A stretch of DNA of 64,000 bases, from NCBI GenBank assembly GCA_014529385.2, contig CM043943.1:152157592-152221591 (forward strand). The letters are read 5' to 3'. Position numbers and translations under genes: made by a program. The stretch's first letter is position 1, and every line of letters starts with the position of its first letter. The notes beneath the pieces are model-generated. The model saw only the letters and a list, made by a program, of their open reading frames with translations, made no database searches and was not told where the DNA came from. Positions 9,447 to 19,800 of this stretch are shown here, one piece after another. Source of the DNA: Adiantum capillus-veneris (taxonomy: Eukaryota; Streptophyta; Polypodiopsida; Polypodiales; Pteridaceae).

Positions 9447-12400
9447 TGTCATGTGCACATCTAACACTATGTGTACGTGGACAAGCTACTTCATGACAAG
9501 ATTGGATTCAGTTCAGTCAGTCTAGCTTAGGAAGTGTTCTGGCAGTTTTGTGAGTCAATTCGCAAACCGTGTAGGTCCAGGCACTTAGAGTAGATGCATA
9601 TCCTCTGGTTGCACACAGCATGATCGTCAGGTTTCAGTCAGAACCCATCAGGAACATTTTTATAGTGCATAGACTTATTTTCCCTATTTTAGACATTTTT
9701 GACTTATTATTTTTAAGTGACTTTTGTTGGGAAACTGGGTAGGGCAATTTAGCAAGCCAAGTAGATAAGAAACCCTAGCGCTACCACTTTCTGGCAAAAG
9801 AGGCAGCAGGAACACTTTGTTCAACAGACACCTTCTCAGCAAGACCCCAAAAAGACACCTAGCGTTTTTGCAACAGATGACCCCTAGCGTTTTCTGCATC
9901 AACACAGCTAGCGTTTTTGCATTGCAAATCAGCCCCGGCATTAGCAGACATAGCAGATCCATAGCGGTTTTGCATCAGGTACCAGATCAGCCCTAGCGTT
10001 TTGCGGGCAACACAACAGCCCAACGTTTTGCAATTCTTCGCGACAGAACCTAGAATAGCATCAGCGTTTTCAGTTTTCAGCATCAAGACTCCACTGTAGA
10101 ACCCCCAAACCTCACAGATCTCACCTTCCCGCAACAGATCCTTGCCGCACGGTCAGATCCAACGAGCGTTTGCAGTTTCAACCAAAAAAACGCAGATTTC
10201 AGCATTTGCGTTTTCACCTTTCTTTCTTTTGTTTTAGGAGTCAGGTAGGACACTCCCGGCCGCTCTCCTTATACGCCGGAAAAGTGCACAAGAAGAACGA
10301 CCAGGACTATGCACCGAGAATCCTAAGGCAGACGCTTTTGTCACTAGTTTCCTCTGGACTACGAGACGCCAGAATTATCTACATTCTTAGGGCCATGACC
10401 ATTCCCTTGAGAGACCCATTTCACTAACTTGATATGGGCGTGACAACAACCAAGTACCTCTGTTCAAAGACCCAGATACTGCGGGACTTGCTTCAATCTT
10501 CCCTTTGGAGTTGCCTCCTCTAGGTAACTTATCGCTCACCTCACTAAACTGCCTTTGTAACCCGACAGTTTCCCCCTAGGAGATGCCATATATAACATTT
10601 AATGGCCTAATAACTTGTGTGTAGCGGAAAATAGCTTGAACATAGTGAGCATTTCATTAGAATAGATTCCTAATGAGATTAACAAGAGTGCTTGGGTGGA
10701 GAAAGCAACAAAAAGCATAACACCTAGTTAGATAGCATGAGCAATACTTCAAAAGAGAGAGAAATTAAGCAATTGACAACAGTTCAGGACCGGATTTGCA
10801 TGGAGCCGGTCCCCCCTCCAAAAGGCTTTGTATTATGGTTCTCCCATCAAGAGAGACATTTTACAATACAATTTCTTGTGTTCCTTCAATACTAGCTAGT
10901 GCAATGAAGATGGAAACTTCATGCACTACGCAAAACACTTATCAAAAACAACATCAATTCCCTCACGGTCTCAGACCCAAAACCTCACACACCTTCGAAG
11001 ATGGTGAGAGCTAGCGAGGTATGAGAGTAGATTGAGAGGAAGGAGGAGTATTCTTACGAGAAAGATGTACATCTCCTCACATAATCACTCATATTAGCAT
11101 AGCTTAGCTTAGTAATTAGCATGGTAAAGGAGATGAGCATGCATTGAAGCTTGCCTCTTGGTTGGATTTGCATCACAAAGCCAAGAGTTGTTGGTGTAGG
11201 CCTTCCTTCTCACAAGCTTGGAGTAGGTGATAAGCTTTCCATTAAAGCTTGAGAAGGAGAGAGAGTCTTGTTTACTTCACACATGAGTTAGTGTGAGTGT
11301 GTAGGTGATAATGCCTTTGAAAAATCAGTCCCCCTCTCTCTCTTGGTCGACCCCTCTTGCTATTTGCTCTTGCTAGCATCGTATTGGACCTCCCCAGGCT
11401 TAGCCAATGGTAATTAAGCAGCATAAGTGATAGCCTTCTGACATGTGTCCCCCTTTCCCCTTTTGTGAGAGCTTTAGGTAATTATTTAATTCAACTAAAC
11501 TTCTCATTGGACCCCTTTGCCTCCTGGGCAATAGGAATCAGGCACGCCATTGGGCTGCTAAATGCTCATTGGTCCCCTTGGGAGACTGTCCAATAGTCTT
11601 CTAGAGAGCTTAATTCTTATTGGTTCTTTTATTAAGTGTCTTTAAATTAATTAAACCAGATTTACTCTAGCCTAATTCTCATTGGTCCACCTCCAAGGCC
11701 ATCCAATAGGAATTGGGTACACCTTGTGGGCATCTGGGCTAGAGAGTTGACATGCGTCCCTCATTCCCTTTGTGTAAAGGGAGTTTGTGTGTGTGTGTGT
11801 GTGTGAGTTTCTCTCTCATCCCCTACTTGCAAGGCTCACCCCCTCCTATGTAGGGATTGCCAAAGACTTTTGGGTCACACACAAAGCATCCAATTCCCCC
11901 CAATGTTTGACCTTTTGACACAACCTTTGAATTTTGGAACCTTAGTATTTTGGAAGTCTTAATGGGCTGAACCTTAGGGTCTTTTAAGCCCATTGTTGCA
12001 CATGGCTCTTTTACAGATGGCCCCCCCTTTGGATCCCTATTTTCCCTCCTTTGGATCCCTACTGTGCCCGGTCTGCTAGCTTAACCAATATTCTAGCTTT
12101 TTCTCCCTTGGCACTTCCCCATATTAAATGATCAGTTTAACATGAGAAAATCATTTAGGAGAATTAGATATTGATTATTATGACACCATACCCGCTTGGA
12201 AGGGCGTCGGCTCTGAGGTGGTGTCCACTGAGGTTGGTGGTGTCTCTCTTTTGCACCTCTCAACCCCTTTCAGCATCTGCGTACGTCATCGTTGCATCGT
12301 CGTCACCGACATAGAGTCAGAATTCAACACATACAAGATTTGCAGATTTCAGCCCTGAGCGTTTTCAGATTTCAGCCCATCTCATTGTCGTCGACATTGT

Positions 12401-12688
12401 TGGCAAGTCCAAAGCATTGTAGAGATTTGTGCAATCAATAGTAGACCGCTCTCGCCATAGACAGTGGGGCCTTCGAAGGAGGGTCTGACAACATTCTGGT
12501 GTCGTATTCTTCTCTCTCTATCTCTCAGTCTCAGCACCTTCATTCACAGTGTTCACCAGTTTGTTTGTGTCCATTGCACTCTCTCATGTACGGAAGGCTC
12601 TCCCTTCCGTAAGTAAAAGGAACCTTGAGCCCAATTCGGAGCACTCATCTTGAGCAAAGTTCAACATTCACTTCCGCTGCACCTTACA
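9447..12688 (+). mobile_element. Solo LTR B1 (family B), itself carrying solo LTR E2
   Basis: It starts TGTCATGTGCACATC and ends CACCTTACA. The flanks are AAACT (9442-9446) and AGACT (12689-12693), a target duplication with one difference. Without E2 it is about 1642 bp. It carries many CTAGCGTTTT-type motifs and, near 12590-12610, a hairpin ACGGAAGG/CCTTCCGT with a short loop. There is no open frame, primer site or polypurine tract, hence a solo LTR. B2, B3 and B4 are relatives. Confidence 0.75.
10591..12185 (-). mobile_element. Solo LTR E2 (family E, gypsy), nested in B1
   Basis: This 1595-bp sequence is alignable along its length with LTR E1 (37862-39458, 1597 bp). It is flanked by perfect 5-bp duplications CCATA (10586-10590 and 12186-12190). 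The right end reads TGACA, as E1 does; the left end has decayed from TG to TA. It contains four ATTGG...(C/G)CAAT inverted pairs between 11383 and 11707. Confidence 0.9.
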
Positions 12689-13306
12689 AGACTGAACAGA
12701 TTTTTAGCACTTCAATAACAACTGAACTGAGAGAGACGACACAGGGAGTGGCGAAGTTCCACCCTAGAGAGTATTGGCCCCAAACCCTGGCGCCCCTTCC
12801 GGTATTTCTTTATATTACTTGAGCTCTATACAATGCCGGTACTCGTGCTTTGCACCTTCACACTGAAGCATTACAGAGACAGAGCCCTCTACACTTATTT
12901 AAAGGCCCTTTGAAAAGCAGTTTACATAAAAAGCTTGAAACTCAAAAGCAACTGGCCCAAAAGCTGGCACTGAAAATCAACCAACGTAAATAACGGAAAT
13001 CCGTACAAGCTGCCACATCAACACAATCAATGTGAAACATGGAAATCCGTACACGCTAATAGCAAAATCCGGAATTCTATATTGGCTTGCCACATCATCG
13101 GGCTCCACGCAAATAAGCTTGTGTGTGTGTTGGGTCCAGCTTTATTTTAATGCCTTTATGTCACTTGGACGGGGTCCCATAAGTTGGTGGAAACTTCTTC
13201 GGCTTCTTCTTCAACTGCTTCTGCCTCTTAGGGTTTAGGCCCCTCGGCCATGATCTAAAGGTTGGCTCTATTCTTCAGAGGCTTAACACATCAACACTTT
13301 GTGACA

Positions 13307-14400
13307 TATCACTATTGAGAGAGGAAGATGGCCCCCACTCTGCCATATCTCAATTCTAGGAAAATAATGGAACACGCAGAGATCTTCCAACTCAAACTCC
13401 TTGGGCAGGGTCTCCATCGTACAATGAATTTGCTTGTCACATATGATAACAAGAACATCCATAGACGATAGCAAGTGTCAACAATCTCGTCTTCCTGAAA
13501 AGATATAAATCTGGGTCTACAAAGAATTGTCCCAAACACGAAGAAAGCGTCTATATTTGGGTACCACAGTGAAGGAGTTGGCTTCACGCATTAGACAGCC
13601 TCTACAAGCTATAAACCTTGTCGCTCGATCCTAGAACTGAGAAACCTGAAGATTGCTTCACCTACATGTCCTCCTCTTAAGTCACGATTGAGACAGGCTG
13701 ATTGGACATCCATTTAGAACACAGGCCATTGATGATGAGCTCCTAGAGTAAAAACTATCCGTACGGTCACCATACTTGCAGTCAATGCAAAGGTCTCGTC
13801 ACAATCGAGCTCTAAAAAGCCTTTGGCCATTAAGTGAGCCTTTTGCTTGTCCAATGAACAATCTGATTTGTACTTCGTCTTGTACACCGACTTGAAACCA
13901 ATGACCTTCCGCTCCCGTGGCCTCAAAACCAACTCCCCTATATCTTTCCTCTCGACAAAATCAACCTTTCTTTGTTTGCTTAGCCTCCTTCTACATCAGT
14001 TCTAAAAGTGTCTCCTTAATTGTAATAGATTTGCTCTTCTTCGCCTCTGAGGACATTAGGACATACTTCACTTGTAATAAAGCTCCATTTATCTCAACAT
14101 TCTAACAACCGTTGAGATTGCTTCATGGAACCCGAAGCACACCAATCTAGTGGAAAATCTGTAGCTTGGCATCTTGCAAAGTACCCGACAACCACCTCAA
14201 TAGCTTGCCAAGTTTGCTCCCCCTCTTAACAACTACTCGTATTTCTACCTCATTATCAACACTATTATGCGAACCATCGTCTATTGCATCATCTTGAGAA
14301 AATACATTGCTTTCTCGAGCCTGAGAAGCAGGAACCAAATAAGAGGATTTATTGTCAATAGAAGAGCAATCATCATCAAGAGTATCTCTAGGTAAAATGT
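13307..14400 (-). pseudogene. Ty1/copia reverse transcriptase fragment (continues 5863-6536)
   Basis: At 13932-13714 the minus strand reads RERKVIGFKSVYKTKYKSD, SLDKQKAHLMAKGF, DETFALTASMVTVRIVF, the canonical copia RT start. At about 13500-13320 it reads TMETLPKEFEL..DLCVFHYFPRIEIWQSGGHL, the segment after the YVDD box, which is itself degraded. Upstream (14338-14147) is PRWLSGTLQDAK-like linker sequence between integrase and RT. Stops and shifts are frequent, so this is an old copy. Confidence 0.88.
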
Positions 14401-14427
14401 TTGCTTAATGTTTCTCTTGCTTTACTT

Positions 14428-14573
14428 GGGTATAATTCTTCAAGCACAAGGATGAGGCTTTTGACATCTTCAAGAATTGGCGGACATTTGGGGAGAAGGA
14501 ATCTAGAAAGCAATTGAAGACTATTCGTGCAAACAAGGTCAAAGAGTTTACGTCCACTACTTTTGTGTGAACC
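14428..14573 (+). pseudogene. Ty1/copia integrase fragment, opposite orientation
   Basis: The plus strand reads FFKHKDEAFDIFKNWRTF, GEKESRKQLKTIRANKVKEF, matching the integrase stretch normally ending in RTDNGGEF. The catalytic Asp-Asn-Gly block is degenerate. It lies only 30-80 bp from minus-strand copia sequence, so two copia copies of opposite polarity abut here. Confidence 0.65.
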
Positions 14574-14644
14574 ATGACATCAAGAAAGTTTGCAAGTACT
14601 CAATGGTCTGCATAAAATAGAGTAGTCGAGACTAGGACTATGAT

Positions 14645-15808
14645 TGTCACGTGCACATCTAACCCTATGTGTACGTGGACAAGCTACTTCATGACATGGG
14701 TTCGGTTCAGTCAGTTAGCCTAGATTAGGAAGTGATCTGGCACCTTTGTGAGTGTTCGCACACCGTGCATGTCCAGACACTTAGAGTAGATGCATATCCT
14801 CTCGTTGCACACAACATGATCATTAGATTTCTATCAAAAACCATCAAGAGCATTTTTATAGTGCATAGACCTATTTTATCTATTTTTTGACATTCTTCAC
14901 TTATTATTTTTAATTGACTTTTGTTGGGAACTAGGTAGGGCAATTTTCACAAGCATGCATATAAGAAACCTAGCGCTAGCACTTTCTGGCAGAAGAGGCA
15001 GCAGGAACTCAGTTCAACAGGCACCTTCTCAACAAGAACCCCAGCAAGCCTAGCGTTTTCTGTATCAACAAGAGACCCTAGCGTTTTTGCATCCACAGAC
15101 CAGCCTTGGAGTTTTTGCACTTGCAGATTCCCGGCGACAGTAGAACAACAGATCAGCCTAGCGTTTTGCATTGCAAGACAACAGGCAGCAACAGAAGACA
15201 GAATTCAGCCTAGCGTATTTGGATAAGCAAGACCAACCAGTGTTTTGCAGATTCTTCGCGACAAGATCCACGATAGGACCAGCGTTTTCAGTTTTCAGCA
15301 GTCAGACATCACAGAAGAAGTCCCAAACCTCGCAGATCTCACCAGATCCTCGCCTCACAGTCAGATCCAGTGAAGTTCGCAGTTTCAGCCCAGAAAACGC
15401 AGATTTCAGCATCTGCGTTTTCAGCGCGTCATCATCGCATCGTCGTCATAGACATCGTCATGGAAATAGAGTCGGAATTCAGTAGATAAAGATTTGCAGA
15501 TTTCAGCCATTAGCATTTTCAGATTTCAGCCCGTCTTGTCATCGTCCTCATCGTCGTCGACATCATCAGCAAGCCCAAAGCATTGTAGAGATTTGTGCAA
15601 TCAATAGTAGACCGCTCTGGCCATAGAGAGTGGGGCCTTCGGATGAGGGTTTGACAACATTCTGGTGTGGTATTCTTCTCTCTCTATCTCTCAGTCTCAT
15701 GCACCTTCATTCACAGTGTTCACCACTTTGTTTGTGTCCATTGCACTCTCTCACTAAAGGAACGGAAGGCTCTCCCTTCCGTAAGGGAATGGAACCTTGA
15801 GCACAGTT
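14645..15808 (+). mobile_element. LTR B2 (family B), 3' end degraded
   Basis: It starts TGTCACGTGCACATC. It has a TATA-like box (GCATATAAGAAACC near 14958), repeated CTAGCGTTTT motifs and the ACGGAAGG/CCTTCCGT hairpin (15764-15784). Similarity to B1 fades after about 15808. Confidence 0.75.
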
Positions 15809-15915
15809 CTAGTGCATCAGCGCTTAAAAGTCAGTGTCTACTAAACTCGTTTCTGCTTAGGTTTGATTTTGTAGACATAATCGAGGTTTATTACAATTCT
15901 TTCAAGAGGGGGGTA
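15809..15915 (+). other. 3' end of a plus-strand copia-type element with polypurine tract
   Basis: Purine-rich CTTTCAAGAGGGGGGTA directly precedes the TGTCACAAAATG of LTR A3. The preceding bases resemble the corresponding part of A-II. Confidence 0.6.
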
Positions 15916-16357
15916 TGTCACAAAATGATGATGTGGCATGTTCGTCTTGGAAATGGACAACAATTAAATATATAAGTTTTTCCAACTTATATTGTCCCGT
16001 CCGATGGGGCCCTAGGGACATAAGAATGATTAAAAACCAAAATCACGTGTATGTGCTGACGTGGCAAGGCTGTATGGATGCCGCCGCGATTCACATTGGC
16101 TGCTGATGTGGCATTGTACGAGATTATGCAATTTACGCTCGCTGCTTTTGGGCACCAATTTTTGGTCCAGATGCTTTTGAGACTGAAGCTTTTCATGTAA
16201 TTGCTTTTGAGAAGGCCCAGAGCCTTTAAATTAATTACCAGGACCTCTCTTTTCTCAGATTTTCCGGGGAACAATGAGCAAAGAGGACCCTCGGACATTG
16301 TACTTTGCTCAAGCATTAATATAAAAATAAATAACGAAAGGGACACCAAACTTTGGT
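15916..16357 (+). mobile_element. LTR A3 (family A), 3'-truncated
   Basis: It starts TGTCACAAAATGATG, has a CTTTAAATTAATT TATA-like box and an AATATAAAAATAAATAACG signature. It stops where a TA-rich microsatellite begins. Orientation is opposite to A1 and A2. Confidence 0.75.
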
Positions 16358-16425
16358 ATATATATGTACACACACAAATACATTATATATCTATCTATAT
16401 ATATACATATATATATACGTGCAAA
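16356..16425. repeat. AT-rich microsatellite (TATA/CATA)
   Basis: Runs of TATATATATG, ACACAC and ATATATATACG at the broken end of LTR A3. Confidence 0.85.
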
Positions 16426-16547
16426 ATTACAAGAACGTCAGAGTTCTATTACTATGAATGAGAATTTCAACATTTCCAGATTTGAGTTCAGTTAAGAATC
16501 CAACCTCATTGCCAAGCCTAAAAGTGGTACTAAGAAGGATTTCTTAC

Positions 16548-16853
16548 TTGAAAAGGATTTGGCCCAGTCACTGGAATGTGTTGGGGAGAAGATGTGACGA
16601 AGGGTATGACGTTCAAAGGCCTCGGCATCCCCATCGGTGATGACATAAAAGGAGCCCTAGCCATAGGCCATGTTGTTCCTTGATCTTGATAGGTCACAGG
16701 CGTTGGTGTAGAAAGTCCATTAGGTAAGTTTGTTGGGAAGTTCAAAGATGGCTGCACACTTTCAGTAGCCATGGGTTCCGGGTGATGGAACCTGCATGTA
16801 CTCCCATACTTGCAAGAACCTGTTTGCAGATAATAAGTACACTCCTTCTCACC
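16548..16853 (-). CDS. CCCH gene exon 5 (finger 3 and Pro/Ser/Met-rich linker)
   Basis: The acceptor is CATTTTCCAG|GGTGAG and the donor is CAA|GTAAGA. The 102 codons start [17 protein letters not shown] and continue into a low-complexity linker ([20 protein letters not shown]) of the kind that separates fingers 3 and 4 in this family. Confidence 0.9.
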
Positions 16854-19800
16854 CTGGAAAATGACAGATTTTGAGTTGAGCCTTATTTTCAGAGAATAAA
16901 ACCATATTGACAAAACAACAAACCACCATTGGACCACAGGAAGCAGTCACAAACCGGTCTTAGTGGCAATCCAAGAAAATTTAACTGCAGTTGCCCACTG
17001 CCATTCGTTGCACTCTTTAACCGTGGATGATGGTACCAGCATGCAGGCCCAAACTTACAAGTTCCCGTTTTCATAAAAAACTGCATAAAATTTCAGAAAA
17101 GTTACTCACAATGTAAACTGGTTTGCAATGCAAAATTAAGTCATGTCTTTTGCTATGGATGTCTTAACAAGCACATAATTTACGAGGTCAATTCCTTTTC
17201 AGCTGTAAGTGAATACAAATTATCTAACGCATTTTTCTGCATAGTACTCTACTTTAGAGGCTTGTAGCACTGATGAACTAGACACCTAGGAATGAACCGA
17301 TTAGTTTCTTTGAAAAGATAGGGCAAAAATACTTCAGAAAGTTTGATTCAGGTACAGCCAAAAAAAGTGCAACTAATGCAATTTTTGGCCGATTCCTATC
17401 AAATCAAGTCACGAAAGTCATGAAACAAGGGAACCCTACACCATCTTTAGGATTTCAAACGGCACATGGAATTTCTCTGCTTGATTGTGCTTAAGCTTCA
17501 GTCAAGAATATGGGACAAGGGCACCATAGTGATAAGATACCTAAGAATAATAACAGATACTCCACCAAAAAACAGATCTCACAGATGCCCCAACCTTCTG
17601 CAAGTGCACCGTGAATTCCAGATCCAAGGATGTTTTGTTTCTAAATGCCTCACAATCTTCGTGAGACATAGAAACGATGAGTGCAGTTTGCCTTGAATCA
17701 CCTGAATAAAACACATCATCTCCACATATCACCAATGGGAAGAAGAGTCAATATTAAGAGCAGCTTCTGCAGTTCTTAATTCATTTAAACTGAAAAAATT
17801 AAGGTCTGCTTCTGAGGAGAAATTATCAGAGTTCCGCACTATCAAAGACAACAGCACCCTGAAAGGGCCTACAGGTATCCCCCCTCTCCTTGAGAAAAAG
17901 CCCTCCTATCCTATTTCAGTCTTATTGCGCCTAAAAAGAGAGAACATCATCTCACAAATGAATACACCCACAGGAAAAAGCACCCCAGTGCCGCTCCTGT
18001 TTCTCAGAGTTTCCAACCCTCACCTCTCGCTCCAAAACTTTGCGTGGAACCAATTTTCTCAAGAGGCATTGAAGTTGGAAAACGGAATTGATTCTTGCCT
18101 CCAGAATCTGACAAGTCTTGTTTTAAATGTCTTGTTTCTTGTCCTCTTGGTTGCGGAAGACTTGAAAGTAGGTAGGAACAAGGAATTGTGATTCCCTGAA
18201 ATCAAATAAGGTCGAGACCATAAATCCAAGATGAGACTCTCAAAAATCACGTTAAAGAGATCAGCTACCCTCAAAATACGGTGTTGACCCTCAAACTGAG
18301 AGAGTCATGCCTCTAGATTAATTCTTGCCGTTGAACAAGCAAAATTCAGAACAATTCGGGTCATGTCCCCCATCTTCCCCTTTATGTGCTAATAAACTTC
18401 CCCATCATAATTAAAGATACTCCCAATCATGTCATTCTCTTTGTCGGGCTTTGGATATATCATTTTATTCAAGAGTTTGTATATTGATACTGTTCAAAAA
18501 AAAAATCTTGCATCCACTTTCACAAGGCACCGAGAACACATTGCCTTGATACATTCCTTTACAAAAGGAAATTTTGTACTGCCTAGCTAGCTAATGAACA
18601 AAGACAAGATGAACAGAAAAACTCACTTAAGACACACCAACAAAATTATGACGATATCCATATGATTCCAAACATTGTTCGACAAACACATCGTGCTTAA
18701 ACAAATCCTGTAAAGATGTCACAAAGCGATGAAGTGGCCAACAGAAGACGGAGCAACACAGCTGATGTGATGCCCGTACGGTGGTGACATGGCACCCAAA
18801 TTTCATGCCTTGAATCGAGGCTGAAATGTTTGATCGCGCCTCTACAATGCAAGCAGTCACCCTTCTTGCAGAGTTATTTTCCAGCAAGTTTGAAGACCAA
18901 ACTTACTTCCATGCAATCATTTTTTATGAAGGCAAAGGTCATCCATGATTGACTTTTGGCTATGGACAATGCATTGACTATTACTATTACAAATTGCCCG
19001 AGGAGTAGGAGATGGTGGCAAAGGCAATGCGCTTGCAAATCACGAGGAAAAGCTGGATTTTGATGATCTCACCTCTTTTCTTATAGAGAAGGAAGCCGTC
19101 TTACTCACCCAAGGTTAAGGTTTAAGTTTTGAAAAGTGATGAATCGGCACATGTTGTCACAAGTTAGTGACGTGGTAAGGCCATGGGGAGCCTAGAGCAT
19201 AAAAACCCCCAACTTTGGGCTCTCTAGCAAAGAGGCCTAAACCCCTACGAGCCCGTAAAGCCGTTGACAAACACCTGTACGAAGAAGGCCGCGCGCTATC
19301 TTTTGGCAATGGGGAGCTTTTGGGAGCATAGCTTTTCATGTACACTGCTTTTAAGCCAAGGGCCTTTAAATAAGTGCCTTGGGGGCTCGCTTTGGCATTC
19401 CAGTTCTGCAAAAGCAAAGTACGAGTGCCTTAGCAGTTGTCCTTATGTCATGGGCAATAAAGAGAGAAATACCAAAAGGGGCCGGAGACTTTGGGGACAG
19501 TGCAACTAGAAGCAAAACTCTGTCGTTTCGTGTCCGCATAGTGGTAATATGTGCGATAACAGGTGCGACAATAGTCGCATATAAATCCCCAACTATTACG
19601 ACGTCTATTGTAAGGTGCAACGGATGTGAATGTTGAGCTTTGCTCAAGATGAGTGCTCCGAATTGTGCTCAAGAGTTCCTTTTGCTCACGGAACGGAGAG
19701 CCTTCCGTTCCTTTAGTGAGAGAGTGCAATGGACACAAACAAAGTGGTGAACATTGTGAATGAAGGTGCTGAGATTGAGAGATAGAGAGAGAAGAATACG

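Larger units (their letters stand above)
9404..13306 (-). mobile_element. 5' LTR of A-II, split by solo LTR B1
   Basis: The outer part is 12694-13306 (starts TGTCACAAAG on the minus strand; contains TTTAAATAAG and the AATATAAAGAAATACC/GGGGCGCC signature). The inner 43 bp are 9404-9446. Together they make about 656 bp. Everything between is insertion B1. Confidence 0.85.
6532..13311 (-). mobile_element. Element A-II: complete non-coding (LARD-like) LTR element with nested insertions
   Basis: The element is bounded by a 5-bp target duplication TATCA (6532-6536 and 13307-13311). On the minus strand the order is 5' LTR (13306-9404, interrupted by B1), a tRNA-iMet primer site (9402-9391), about 1.5 kb of internal DNA without any gag or pol homology, a polypurine tract (about 7917-7906), and the 3' LTR (7905-6537). 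It uses the same LTR family as the copia element it is inserted in, so copia proteins probably mobilised it in trans. That last point is inference. Confidence 0.85.
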
